From: Bremia lactucae
Taxonomy: Eukaryota; Oomycota; Peronosporomycetes; Peronosporales; Peronosporaceae
Length of the DNA stretch: 64,000 bases
Reading direction: 5' to 3'
Assembly (NCBI RefSeq): GCF_004359215.1
Contig: NW_027152082.1
Span: 81,083-145,082, forward strand
Shown: piece by piece, positions 31,361-42,706 of the stretch
How positions within the stretch are numbered: position 1 is the first letter of the stretch
How the letters are laid out: every line of letters begins with the position of its first letter
Notes under the pieces: generated by a model
Database searches by the model: none
What the model saw: the letters and a program-made list of their open reading frames with translations, nothing else
Told to the model about the DNA's origin: nothing
Made by a program: the position numbers and the translations under genes

Positions 31361-31836
31361 TGTAACTGGCTAAAGTTGTTCTATGTTACAAAATCCCCGT
31401 TAAGTACACTTTGTGTACTTAAGGGGATGGTTCAATTACTAAGTGAAGTAAGGGGTAGACCCATGTGATGTCCCTGAGAGTATTCACATTGGCGGGGATG
31501 ACGGCTAGCGTCATCCGTTATGCGAGCTATCTAAAAAGGTGCACCCGCTATACATATTAGTGTCTATGTAAAGAGATGGCATTTTAGGATTGATTAAAAA
31601 TAAAAATTTATTTTTAATACGATTAAATATAAATCAGTCTGAAGTGCTCACGTGGAGCCGAATTACCGCTCACGTGATGTAACTTAGCTTACGGCTTATA
31701 GTTCGTTGGGTGAGGTCGCTTAGGCGCTCACCAACTACCTCACTGCACGTGAGAAAAGACGATCAAATCGCTTCCTCGCTGCGCTAAGGTGTGTGCTTAA
31801 GTAGAACGTGGCCGCATTAAGACGTGCCCGTCTACA
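31361..31836 (+). repeat. Family D 3' LTR (476 bp)
   Basis: Starts TGTAACTGGC, ends CCGTCTACA. Shorter than the 5' LTR because of internal deletions, for example around the AAGTAATTAGACCC segment. The LTR pair has diverged visibly, so the insertion is not recent. Confidence 0.85.
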
Positions 31837-32055
31837 AGATCGTTAGTAGGGATTTAATATGTTAATATAGTTTTACTTTTCCCCTATATTATAGCCTATA
31901 GTGTTGACTTTTAGTAGCTTAGAGGTCTTAGCTACTTGAAACCTTTCTATGCACGTCGTGTACGTAAAGTATTCGGAGACCTCACCTTTACTGTTATCAG
32001 TGCAGGTTGGCTAGTACCGAAGCCGTAATAGCGAAAGGTGCCCCGTTACAGGTTT

Positions 32056-32538
32056 TGTAGCGGAGCTACCTCGCTCCTAATGTCAGAAGAAGACTTTTAG
32101 ACTCAGAGCGTCTCTTAGTTCTATAGAACGAATGATTTACAACTCAGGGAGTCGTACAAGCTATTAATGCTTCATGAATTCTAGTTCAAGGGATTCAGGG
32201 GTTCGTAGAACTAAGTGGCAATTAGTGCCCGAGAGTATGTACCTTAGAAAGGCTTCTATCTCTCACAGATCAATGCGCAAGCCTTAGGAAGGCACTTGAC
32301 GCTTTAAGATCAAAAGGGGGAGCACTTTATTTAATTATTTAATCCAAAAACCTCACCCTAGCTAATTTCAAAAATAGATTCCGGCCGCCAGATTTATATC
32401 TGGCGGCGAACACATTTGTTACCCATAATAAATGGGATTTAAGTCATTTACAATTTCAGAATAGGATAAGAGGGTTTTTTACCTATATAGTGAATGCACC
32501 ACGACAACGGTTCTCCAACCAATGTGTGCCCCATTACA
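32056..32538 (-). repeat. Family B copy 1, 3' LTR
   Basis: On the plus strand it begins TGTAGCGGAGCTACC and ends GTGTGCCCCATTACA; both ends form the extended terminal repeat TGTAAYGGRG. 32539-32552 is the complement of the purine tract. Confidence 0.85.
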
Positions 32539-32649
32539 CCCTCCTCCATCAGACTGTTCATACCGAGTGACAACATTCGCTTCATTTCCTCTTTAAGGTT
32601 GGAACCTGAACAGCTAACTGTTTGGTTGTGTTTTTCTTTCGTTTGTCCC

Positions 32650-33751
32650 ATGACAGTTAAGCGTGAGTCACACACTCTTAGCACCTTCCTCGACGATTAG
32701 GGAATGGTGGACTTTGAAAGTCACACTCCATCAGAGGATGAGGAACAAGAGCGTCGCTCTTATACGCCTTCTCCTCCGGACAAACGTCGACGGGCCCCGA
32801 ACTCGTTCCCAGAACGTGTGCCGCTGATGTCTTAACTGCATTGAGCAGGACACATGACCATGAGTCCAACATCGTTACGAATCCGCTCGATGAAGAGCAA
32901 GAGCGGGCAATCCTCATATAGGAACAAACTCGGCGTCGAGCTGCCGAGATAGCGAAAGCTAAAACTCATAGTGAATATAGATTCACTCCGCTTGGTGTTG
33001 AAGAGCGACTTAAAGAGATCGCGGGATACAGCTTGACTATCCGTATCTCGTGTCCCACGGCGAGGACGCCGGGAGAGCTTGCTATCGCGACGCTCTTCAT
33101 GAGCGATACCTTACGCCAAAGGTAATGACGCGAAGTCGTCTCTGACGCGTTTACGTGATCAAGCCCGTGTGGATTCGGTGACCTAAATGAGGGAAATTCC
33201 GATCGTTTTGTTTCCAAACGAATTAAGAAGTGAAAACGAAGTTTCATTGAGAACTGAATCCATCGGGCCCGCCACCTTGGCAATATTTGGAATAATAGAG
33301 AGTCTGCGGATGTGGCTGATGTTCGTTTGAAACGGAAGCTTCGCTACGACTTCGCTAAGCTTAAGGCCAAATGCCGGTTACGTTCGGCTTTTATGCCACA
33401 AAACGCAGAAAAGCCTAGACGATAAATCAGTGATTCTATTGACCGTGCAACCATGGAACAAAGCTGCTCTGAGACTATAGATCCACCTAATCCCACTTCT
33501 AGTGGTGGGAGGCGTCGTTTGACGCGCGTTGACCCTGAGCTTGGCGCCAAAGGCGCACGAGCAATTTTGCCGAAGAGGTACCTCAAACTCCCGAGAGTTT
33601 TCAGAAGAGGGTACCCCCTGATCGTGTTAAGGGCTATTTTGAGGCGGTTAAGAACCGTCTTTTGATGCTGGAACGTCAGCAACCTCGTTTAGAGGGCCAG
33701 CTGGACATCCTGGTGATGATGCAGCAATCTGCGACACCACCGCCTGTCTAG
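32650..33751 (+). pseudogene. Antisense ORF of family B, copy 1
   Basis: From the ATG at 32650: MTVKRESHTLSTFLDD, then a stop at 32698, after which the same protein continues in frame (VDFESHTPSEDEEQE, PNSFPERVPLM-like, RSRLRDQARV). A TAA separates it from MREIPIVLFPNELRSENE at about 33187. The later part includes LKRKLRYDFAKLKAKC and a Pro-rich block. It runs towards the integrase end and overlaps its last codons tail to tail at 33648-33751. Function unknown. Confidence 0.6.
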
Positions 33752-34960
33752 GAGTAAGCGTCTTTAAATCCACGTGGGAAGGGTCCCGATATAACTTAAG
33801 TAAGACGATGTAGAACACTGCGTGTGTACGCAGCGTGCTAGGAAGGTTTAGCGTATAAGCTAGACCCTTCTTGGCCACGACCGTAAATGGCCCAATAAAG
33901 CGCGGGCGCAATTTGGTCTTGAAGACCGCGGAAACCAAGTTGGTAGGTAAGTTTTTAGCGTTTAGTAAAACTCGGTCTCCGACCATATAAGAATTAATAC
34001 AGCTTCTGCCTTTGGCATCTGCTTGTTCTTTTTGTTTGTCTTGGCTATCAGCCATTGTATCCTTATTACATGTCTTAAGACACTAAATCGTGTCGCGAGA
34101 AACTCGCTTACTTATTTCCGGACGATAACAGGGCTGATATCAGCAAGCCTATCGGCAAATTCTCCCCCGCCAAGCCCTGAGCCACGCAGTGCTATCGTTA
34201 AAGGAACGCATGGGTGGGTCAGACCGTTGACATAGAGCGGAGTGTAGCCTGTAGAGGCATGAACAGCGTTATTTAACGCAAATTCCACCACTGGGAGCAT
34301 TGAGCTCCAGCGCATTGGCATCTGTGCACATACACTGCGTAAAACGGCTTCAATGACGCGATTGACACTATCAGTATGACCATCGGTCTGCGGATGGTCC
34401 GCAATGGACATGTCCAATTTGGTGCCAAGCACGATTTCCAGAATTTACCCGTGAAACGGGGTCCCGATCAGAGACAATTGCCACTGGCAAACCGTGCTGT
34501 CGATACACGCGATAGATGAACAGCCTTGCAGTACCTTCACTATCAATGGTATTTGGCATAGCCGCTAAGTGAGCCATTTTGCTCAATCCGTCAACTAAGA
34601 CCACTATGCCGGTGTTACCGGCCGAACCTTTCGGTAGACCGAAAACAAATCCATACTAACGGACTCCCAACACCCTGTGGGTACAATTAGACTTGCAGTG
34701 GTGCAGCATCATGCGCCGAGGGCTCAACCCGTTGGCAAAGTTTCGCATGTGCGAGCGTATGTGCTGACACAATAGTAAAGTTTGGGCCACCAATGAGTCT
34801 GGCTTACGGAACCGTAGGTCTTTTCTCTACCGAGATGACCACCAAGGACAGTATCGTGTGCCTCATAGAGGATTCGGAACTTCAAATCCTCATCATGAGG
34901 AACAATGACGCGCGGAGGATCCGCAGCGTCCGTGCAATAAAGCAACAGGTCGTTATCGAT
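33648..34960 (-). pseudogene. Family B copy 1 integrase (pseudogene)
   Basis: In minus-strand order: zinc-binding domain (LYEAHDTVLGGHLGREKTYG, then a damaged CxxC), core start MVLVDGLSKMAHLAAMP with the first catalytic Asp, GLPVAIVSDRDPVSR with the second, IADHPQTDGHTDSVNR where the Glu is replaced by Asp, then FALNNAVHASTGYTP. The C-terminal domain at 34055-33648 is open (DKQKEQADAKGRSCIN, VGDRVLLNAKNLP, RPRFIGPFTVV). A frame change follows the second Asp. Confidence 0.8.
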
Positions 34961-35560
34961 AGAAAATCGTTATCGATAGAAAATCGATGTAACCTTGCAC
35001 AAAACGTGCCGACACTTTAGAACGTGATTCACTGCTCTTCAGAGCTCGTAGAAGAGCTACACACTGTTCATCCTGCGCGTAAGCCGAAAGGATTAGTTCA
35101 GTAATAGGCGACATTATTGTTGTTAACTGAGAAAGCTTATTATCCGGCCTGCGTGATAACGCATCGGCCAAAGCATTCTGCTTGCCAGGCTTATACTTCA
35201 CCTCGAAGTTGCACTCGGCGAAAAAGGATAGCCATCGGGCCATTCTATGTGAGAGATGGGGTGACTTAGTGGCCATGCGTAATGACGCGTGATCTGTATA
35301 TATTACAAACGTCTTAGAGCCGAGCACATGAACTCTGAATTTGACGAGAGCATACTTCATAGGAAGTAACTATTTGTCATGAACTGGGTTGTTCTTTTCC
35401 GCAGCTTTAAGCTCTCTAGACTCGAACGCAATAACACATTCATGATCACACCCATCAACATCTGTTTGTAACAGAGCACTGCCAATGGCAAAATCCAAAG
35501 CGTCACAGACGACACTGAAAGGTCAATTTGGATTTAACAGTGACAGAATCGGGGCGTGAA
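34953..35560 (-). pseudogene. Family B copy 1 RNase H
   Basis: 35360-34953 is open: MKYALVKFRVHVLGSKTFVI, YTDHASLRMATKSPHLS, WLSFFAECNFEVKYKPGKQ, NALADALSRRPDN. The first part, with FSVVCDALDFAIGSALLQT-like sequence, is on the same strand near 35540-35430 but interrupted by frame damage. Confidence 0.8.
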
Positions 35561-36490
35561 TACGACTATCCTTAACTGCTCGAAAAGCATTATTTTCTGT
35601 GCTAGTCCAGCACCATTCTGTGTTTAAGGAGATTCGATAATTGCCTAACAATATCAACGTATTTTCGCTATATTTGCGTAAATAATTGGCGAGGCCTAAC
35701 CGCTCACGCAAATTATTTTAGTTTTTAGGAACGAGCCAATCTACTATGACTTTTACCTAAGCGGGATCCACTTTAAGGCCCCGCTTCCCAACGAAGCACC
35801 CTAAGAAAGGATTTTCTTCTGCGCCAAAAATGCATTTAGATGCATTGGCATACAATTTATTTGTGCACATACAATTGATTTGTACACATACGCATACACT
35901 CGAGCACTGCTCGCAAATTGTCGAAATGATTTTCCATATCCGACCGACCCTGTTCCGCATGACTATGGACAAAATTGTCATCAAAATAAGTTTGTGCATA
36001 ACCTCGATGAGGGCGAAATAGTTGCGTCACTAGCGATTAAATGTTTCCGGGGCATTGGAAATCCCTTGTGGCACAACCAACCACTCCCATAGCATACCGC
36101 TTGGGGTACTAACCGCTGTAGGCGGGATATAGCTAGCTTGCATGAGCAGTTGGTAATAACGAGACTAAGTCAAGTGTACTGTACATTGTAAATCCCACCA
36201 TACTGTTCGGAAGAACATCCTTTCGAGAATTGGGGTTTTTTGCTGGTATAGTGGCAGCAATAAGCTCTTTAAAAGCAGGTACAATGTGTCATTTACCATT
36301 TGGCTTTTTGACACAAAATGTCGGCGTCGATTCCAGCCTCGTGTTTAGCACTGGAGAAATCGTTAATGACGTCACACTGTTCCTTTGGTAAAAGCCACTG
36401 TCGCGTGACACGGTATTTGGTTCCAGGAACCAAGTCTATTTCATGATGGACACCTCTATCCGGGGGTAAACAGATGGTGGATTGGTACAT
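35561..36490 (-). pseudogene. Family B copy 1 reverse transcriptase (pseudogene)
   Basis: Starts near 36450 with HHEIDLVPGTKYRVTRQWLL. The palm is damaged but can be followed through QGISNAPETFNR-like sequence and a YFDDNFVHSHAE-like block at about 36000-35950, then the connection segment YANASKCIFGAEENPFLGC at 35860-35800. Compare the better-preserved copy at 56600-57440. Confidence 0.75.
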
Positions 36491-36499
36491 ACCACATCT

Positions 36500-37310
36500 T
36501 GGAATTCCTTAATCAGGAATAAAATAGATCCGTAGTATCTTTAAATATTGATGGCCCACTCCGCGCACTAAGTGCAGCTTTTGTGTCATCCAGGATAGCT
36601 TCGTCCAAGATGTGTTTAAATCAACCGTTGGTCGAACGACCACCATTTCAGATAAGTCACCAGCCTTTAAGGCTAGGCCGCACTCATCAATAGACATTTC
36701 GTCTAGCTCTAAAAGAGCATGTAACGAAGGGATTGCCGCAAGGCTAACTTCTCCCTCAATGTTACCGGTTACACCATTACAAGCGTGTGTAATTGCTCAC
36801 TCGTACCAGTATAAACGCTTCGCATCCACCCTGTCATGGAGTAGAGACAATACGCCTCTTAGAGGCCGGGACATTGAAGTCCCCGGATTTTCCAGCCTGT
36901 ATTGGCTCTATACCAGACATGGTGTCTAATTCGACATCCGACAAGGAGGTAGGTAACTCAACTTCCTTAGCTAGCGAATCTATACGTGTCGCATCACGTG
37001 TATTAGAAGGGATTGACCCAAAATGCCCTGGCGAACCGCCAATAGTGTCACTATTGACACTCAGTATGGTGCCACCTCGGCCGACCACACTCGGTGGACT
37101 AAGACGTGCCACTCCACGTATCTCAGGGATATTGCACCCTTGAGGTCCTGGCGAACCGCCAATAGTGTCACTACTAACACTCAGTATGGTGCCATCTCGG
37201 CCTTTCCTTCAAGGGAAAGACGTCGAGCATGACTGCTAGACGCTCCTGAGTCAATTAAAATTGACCATTACTTATCAAAGCTTTTCACAGTCGCTTGAGC
37301 GACTAACAAG
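36500..37310 (-). pseudogene. Family B copy 1 protease remnant and repeat-bearing linker
   Basis: Near 37250 the minus strand reads ILIDSGASSSHARRLSLEGK with the catalytic DSGA of a retropepsin, then jumps straight into a linker built from repeated units; the second half of the protease, present in copy 2, has been lost. The linker frame 37112-36834 is open and has no enzymatic domain. Confidence 0.65.
37026..37205. repeat. About 120-bp tandem unit in the linker, 1.5 copies
   Basis: CCTGGCGAACCGCCAATAGT recurs at 37026 and 37146, each followed by GTGTCACTA and CACTCAGTATGGTGCCA. Copy 2 of the element carries two full units at 58001 and 58121. Confidence 0.75.
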
Positions 37311-37329
37311 CCAGGCTTGTACTCACGCC

Positions 37330-38480
37330 CCGTGCCATTGCGCACCGAGCTAATTGGGGCGAGGTCCTGTTTACTCTCACCTCCAAGAGGTTCGACAGAG
37401 CCTAGGTCTTCCCCAGTAGGGCGCCCCGCACCTACTGGGTATCGACGTTTTCCCGCACCGTACCAGATCTCTGGTATAGGTCGGAGTTGGAGCTCTTTCG
37501 AGCTTTACGCGAATTTTGAAGAGGGCAGGCAGGGCGTAAATGTTTTGTGCTTCCGCACATATAACATCTACGGATGGTCCTATGCTGTTCCACAGCTTGA
37601 AGAGCCTCTTCTCCTTCCTCAACGAGGCTTAAACCCATAGGTTCCGCTCTATTAAACGGCATTCATGTGCTCGAAGAGCTTGTTCCGTGAACAGGCGTGC
37701 TAACGCGAGCAGACTTAAAGTCAAACTCAGCGCGTAGCGCTATGGCAATTGCCTCTTCGAAAGTAGCAGAATAAGGTCGGTATAATTCGTCCGGGCAACG
37801 CCCTCAGTAAGACCCCCCATTAAAATTGTTACAAAAATTGCTTCTTGCACCGGGTCTTGATGAATAGACCAATTTTTTTTTAAAATTATCACATTATTTT
37901 TCAAGAAAAAAAAGAGATTCTAAATCAGTTAAATCACCAATAACTTTATCTTTTTATATAGGTCTTTATTGGTTGCAATGAGAGTTCTCAACTCCTGGAC
38001 AAAGTCCACTTGGGTTCGTTTACCCTGTCGAGTCGCTAGGAGCCGTGCTGGCATGCGAAAAGCCTGATCAGGCGGTGCAAACATGCTAGACATTTGCTGT
38101 TTCAGCGAATCCATGAAGGCAGAGCGTCGTCGTCTATGGACGTACTACACGATAGTGTTCACTCCATGGCTCTACCTCCGAGTTTGGAAATGGCCATAGC
38201 CACCTTTTGCCTTCTGCTAAGAGCAAGGCGAAATTAATGGAAATCTCCATCTGCTTAATCCAAAAAGGAAGATTTCTCCCTCTTTTCCTCAAATGTCTTT
38301 TTATTGACAGCTAAAGGGCGACCTTTGGCTCTGAATCAGGTGCAGAGATGTACCGGGTTGGCATCGATGCCGCAAGGTGATCTTGTACCTGGCCAATCAG
38401 GGTGGATTTATATCGCATGAAGGCTTCAAGCCTTGCATGCAGGACCTCTGGTCCTCGGGACATAATGAACTTTACATGTT
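37330..38480 (-). pseudogene. Family B copy 1 gag (pseudogene)
   Basis: In minus-strand order: a stretch matching 59932-59714 of copy 2, then MFAPPDQAFRMPARLLATRQ and VDFVQELRTLIA (38114-37929). A roughly 100-bp AT-rich insertion at 37871-37967 breaks the capsid domain. A clean zinc knuckle CYMCGSTKHLRPAC follows at about 37560-37520. Confidence 0.7.
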
Positions 38481-38601
38481 AAAGTTTTAAGCTTGTCATC
38501 AGCTGCGCGTTGCGCCTCTGAAAGTTCTCGAAACTCTTCCATTTCAGTGAAGGCTAGTCTTATAAAGACTAAGGCGTAGATTGACTACGAGTGCTACTAG
38601 A

Positions 38602-39084
38602 TGTATCGGAGCTACCCCACTCCTAAAGTCAGAGAAAGACTTTTAGATTCGGAGAGTCTCTAGTTATGTAGAACTAATGGGTTCAACAACTTAGAGAGTC
38701 GTACAAGCTATCAATGCTTAATGATTCCTAGTTTAAAGCATTCAGGGGTTCCTAAAACCAAGTGGCAACTAGTACCCAAGAGTATATACCTTAGAAAGGC
38801 TTATATCTCTTACAGATCAATGCGCAAGCCTTACGAAGGCACTCGACGCTTTAAGATCAAAAGGGGAACTGCACTTAATTAATTATTAAACCTTAAACCT
38901 TACCCTAGCTAATTTAAATATAGATTTCGGCCGCCAGATTTATATCTGGCGGCGAACACTTGTTACCCATAATAAATGGGATTTGAGTAATTAACTATTC
39001 TAGTATAGGATAAAAGGGTATATATTACCCATAAGGTAAATGTATTACAACAACGGTTCTCTGACCGATATGTGCCCCATTACA
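38602..39084 (-). repeat. Family B copy 1, 5' LTR
   Basis: 483 bp. On the minus strand it starts TGTAATGGGGCACAT at 39084. Inside the element the complement of 38586-38600 (CTAGTAGCACTCGTA) is the primer-binding site with one change from TGGTAGCAC. Confidence 0.85.
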
Positions 39085-39357
39085 AAGATGGTGGGTGCCT
39101 TTGGAAGGGATAAGGTTCATGATCGCCAAATTGTAGGTAAGTTAAATTTGCCAAGGCACGGTCCTTACGGATCGACAGTCCACCAATCCTCTTTTTAGAT
39201 AGGATTAGTGGTTTTGTTATAGGCGGAACCCAAAAGGGACTTTACGGCAATACTTCAAAGTGAATATCAAAAGCATGTCACAATATTTTATAATTCTTGA
39301 ATTATTTGTTGAATTTTGTTTTTATGCAAGATAACTTTATTTAATCTAAGCGCAGAC
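39085..39357. other. Upstream region of the kinesin gene
   Basis: 273 bp between the family B LTR and the kinesin start. Probably promoter and 5' leader. The LTR border lies closer than 300 bp, so it may influence expression (inference). Confidence 0.45.
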
Positions 39358-42300
39358 ATGAGCGGTAAGCGCAGGAAAGAAGGAGAGCCGCCCACGGACT
39401 CTAGCGAAGTCGCGAGCCTCGTGTTCTCGTCGACAGACCTTCCTCCACCTGCAAAGGCTCCGAGGACTACGGCTGTCAATGCAACCCCGTCCTGTGCTCG
39501 CCGTTTTGGCTTTAAAGGGCCATCAATCTCACAGCTACCGGCATCTCTTGTGACTATGAAGACCAAACCACTGCTCGCAAGTGATCTGCACCCAATTGCT
39601 GAAGATTTTTTAGGAAAAAATCATATTGCAATAGATGCATCGATGGAAAACGTCAATTTACAAGGCCTTAACTTGCATATATCGAAGACTTTTAGGGAAA
39701 TATTTGGTCAAGACACGGTCGCGACGCTCGACCAGCTTCTTTCATTTCGACCGAAAGCAAACAAATTTGCAGTAAAAGCACGCAAAGAAGAACAGATTAA
39801 TTACATTAAACAGCTCAAGACTGGTCTGCGCAATATCGTTGAAAAGGTTAAATTGAGCGGGAATAACAGGGAAAATGCGTCTCCTCCGATCTCACGTACA
39901 ATTGCTGTTGTCTTTGTCACTGCAGATTCAAGAATTTAGCAAGATATCTACGACAATGGACGAAACATTGTCGGCAGAGAAGGCGACATTGGAGCGACGA
40001 CAGGCAGTTCTACTGTTGACGGCTAAAAGCAAGGCTCAATTAGAAGCCGAGGTAAAAAAACTACAAGAGCAGAATCGAATGATGCAAAAAACCATAACAA
40101 GCACTAGCAAATCTGAGCAGGACGCTATTCGCAGGAACGCAGAACTTCGAGATAATGCGGCGAAACAGGAAATCAAGCTCGAAGAGGCTTTGAAAATAAA
40201 CGATAACTTTAAATTGGAGCTAAAGACTCATGAAACACGGTTGGAGAATGAGCGTCAGCGATCTGCAGAAAGGATACACGAGCTGAGATGTTTATATGAT
40301 AAAAAGGGCGACGAGGATAGCAAGCGCAACAAAATAGAGCTAGAGAAGCTCCAGGCGCAATGCAGCAAGGCACGTGAAGAGCTGGCTGCTGCGCTCAAAG
40401 TGCTGGACGAATACAAGGATAAGGCGATCGATGCTGCAAACAAGTTAAACGATGAGCGTGAACGACGCACACGATTTGAGATGGAAGGTTGCACCTTTAA
40501 GGCCAAAAATCAGGCGTTAGAGGCTCGTGTGAGTAGTACGGCAAGTGACGTGATAGAGCTAAAGGAAAAGCTACAACACAAGGACGAAGAAGTTTCGAAT
40601 CTTGTGAGAAGTCTAACTGAAATTCAAAGGTTTAATGCTTCTGTCAGTACTAAGGTTGAAGCAGACAAGAAAGAGTTGGCGGATAAAGTAGAGCAATTTC
40701 AAAAAGCTATTCGACTTCTCGAGCAAAAAGATTTGTCAAGCTCAACAATAGTTCGTGATCTCCGGATGCAATTAGATGTACGCTGAGCAGCTACGTATGT
40801 GTCTCTGGCGTTTAAATCATGTATCCTCTGTCGTAATGTTTGTGAACTGCAGTTAGAGATTCAATCTAGAAAAGAGGCTGAGAAAAGCGAGCTGGAACTT
40901 CATGCTCAAGTGAAGCATTTTAAAAATGAGCTTCAACAAAATCTGCAAAAAGTCGGAGTTGAAGGAGGTGTTCGCCAAATGCTTGAAGGCCAGGTCCGTG
41001 AACTTCGGACAGAGCATATTGCGGTTAATGCCCAAATGGAAGCAGTAAAGGCTGAAATGAAGCGACTCCAATCTGCTAGTGTTTTGTCCAAGGAACAACA
41101 TCAACACCAGCTTGACCTATTAGTAGCTAAATTTCAGCAAGAGAAAGAGCAGTTTAAAATTCAGATCGATACGTTACAAGAGGAGAAGGTCAGTCTTGAA
41201 AGTGAAGTCCAGACTTTGCGGGCTCGAGTTACCACAGCTCGTGACGTGGATATTGAGGAATTGTGCAATGTTAAACGTGAGGCCGACATTTTGCGCCGAC
41301 GCCTTGGCGAGATGACCAACCAAGGGGTTCAATCGATCGCTATGAAAGACGGTCTGATTTTGGAACTGCAAGAGAAGATCAAGCAGGGTGATAAACAGAG
41401 AAGGGCAATGCACAACACTATACAAGTAAGTCTGCTGTTAATTGAAAGTTTTGTGGAAAATAATCAACCATTTATTATTGTGTACAAGGAATTACGCGGA
41501 AATGTCCGAGTATTTGCTAGGACTCGACCGTTTTTACCGTCAGATCATTGTGATCCCACGAGAATGATTCCAGTTATTTCATGTGACTTCGACGGTGAAA
41601 GCCTTAAGCTGCTTCGCCCCGGAAAGAACGCATCCCAGCCGGATTCTTTTGCTTTCACGTTCGACAAAGTGTTTGCTCCATCTGCTGGCCAGGATGCTGT
41701 GTTTGAACACGTGTGTGAATTTGTACAGTCGTCGATGGACGGGTATCATGTCTGTCTATTTTCTTATGGCCAAACTGGCTCGGGAAAAACTCACACGGTA
41801 AGCTATCAAACTGCTTCCAATGAAGGTTTTAGTGGTAAGTGTCTAATTGTTTTGCTTACAATTGTTACACGAGTAGATGCAAGGGAGTGGCAACGGTCAG
41901 ATGCGTGGAATTATTCCTAGAGCCATCGAGATGATATTGCAAGAGTGTGAAGCTCTGAAAAATCAGGGGTGGAATTATACCACGAAAGTTTCGTTTTTAG
42001 AAATATACAATGAAACCTTAAATGACCTGCTAGTCGAAAAACATGCTAATGATGAAAAACTTTGCATCAAGAAGGATGCAAGAGGAGGTGTTTACGTTCC
42101 CGGACTAACTATGGTGGACGTCACTGCTGTCGAACAAGTCGAGGTCCTGATGGAGCAAGCAAGCAGAGTGCGAAGCGTGGCGTGTACTGATATGAATGCG
42201 CAGTCGTCTCGGTCTCATAGCGTATTCTCGCTACATTTGCAAGGAGTTAAAGAAAAGGATGGAGTTGTACTTAACGGTCAATTAAATCTTGTTGACTTGG

Positions 42301-42706
42301 CTGGTAGTGAACGTGCTTCACGATCAAATGTCTCTGGCGACCGATTAAAGGAAACTCAAGCAATAAACAAGAGTTTAAGCTGCCTTGCCGATGTCTTTAA
42401 CGCTATTGGAAACAAGGCTTCTCACGTAAGTTGGCTTTGACTCCGGTTTGCTCGATACCTGTCGTTGTTTATCTCACTTACTTTGTCCTTGAAACTCGTT
42501 AGATTCCGTTTCGAAACTCAAAATTAACTTATTTGCTCCAAAGCAGCCTTTCAGGTGATGGCAAAACCTTGATGATGGTAAACCTATCACCAACTTTGGA
42601 ATCTGCTAGCGAGAGCCTCTGTTCCTTGCGGTTTGCAAAGCAAGTCAATCAATGTGAGCTAGGCAAACCAAAGCGGCAGATAAAGTCAAGCAAGGATAAT
42701 CGGTGA
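39358..42706 (+). CDS. Kinesin-14 family motor with C-terminal motor domain
   Basis: Six exons (39358-39846, 39926-40777, 40853-41425, 41489-41797, 41877-42425, 42503-42706) give one frame of 991 aa. The first about 160 residues are a basic, Pro-rich tail; about 165-640 is a long coiled coil with repeated Leu/Glu/Lys heptads. The motor starts after the neck [15 protein letters not shown], the hallmark of minus-end-directed kinesin-14. Seen in the motor: P-loop [11 protein letters not shown], switch [12 protein letters not shown], switch [11 protein letters not shown], and the microtubule-binding [12 protein letters not shown]. The short C-terminal end is basic. Such motors cross-link and slide spindle microtubules. 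All catalytic motifs are present, so it is probably functional. ATG 39358 is the first in frame. Confidence 0.92.

Larger units (their letters stand above)
24872..31836 (+). mobile_element. Family D Ty3/Gypsy retrotransposon, full span with target duplication
   Basis: LTRs at 24872-25410 and 31361-31836, primer-binding site right after the 5' LTR, purine tract CTTAAGGGGGATGG (31347-31360) before the 3' LTR, and the 5-bp target duplication AGATC at 24867-24871 and 31837-31841. Inside: gag with zinc knuckle, protease, linker, reverse transcriptase, RNase H, an integrase lacking its core, chromodomain, and an antisense ORF on the minus strand. All frames are damaged, so it needs help from another copy to move. 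Confidence 0.9.
24716..32050 (+). repeat. Solo LTR of family C, interrupted by a family D element
   Basis: 24716-24871 (start TGTAACGGGGTGTCCCGTTACA) and 31842-32050 (end GGTGCCCCGTTACA) are the two halves of one family C LTR, as judged from the uninterrupted copy at 60681-61159. The break falls at AGATC, duplicated on both sides of the family D insert. No family C internal region adjoins, so it was a solo or truncated LTR. Next to its right end, after GGTTT, a family B element begins. Confidence 0.8.
32056..39084 (-). mobile_element. Family B Ty3/Gypsy retrotransposon, copy 1
   Basis: Two 483-bp LTRs (32056-32538 and 38602-39084) flank about 6.1 kb. On the minus strand the order is LTR, primer-binding site, gag, protease remnant, repeat-bearing linker, reverse transcriptase, RNase H, integrase, then the region of the plus-strand antisense ORF, purine tract and LTR. 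No matching 5-bp target duplication was found (GGTTT left, AAGAT right), so ends may have recombined or decayed. Frames are broken by stops. Confidence 0.88.

Noticed and set aside
32056..39084. Family B as two head-to-head elements, because reading frames occur on both strands
   Set aside because: There is one primer-binding site, one purine tract and one LTR pair, all consistent with a single minus-strand element plus an antisense ORF.
40255..41425. Ser/Leu-rich minus-strand frames in the kinesin
   Set aside because: Shadows of the coiled-coil codons (GAG, AAG, CTG) on the other strand.
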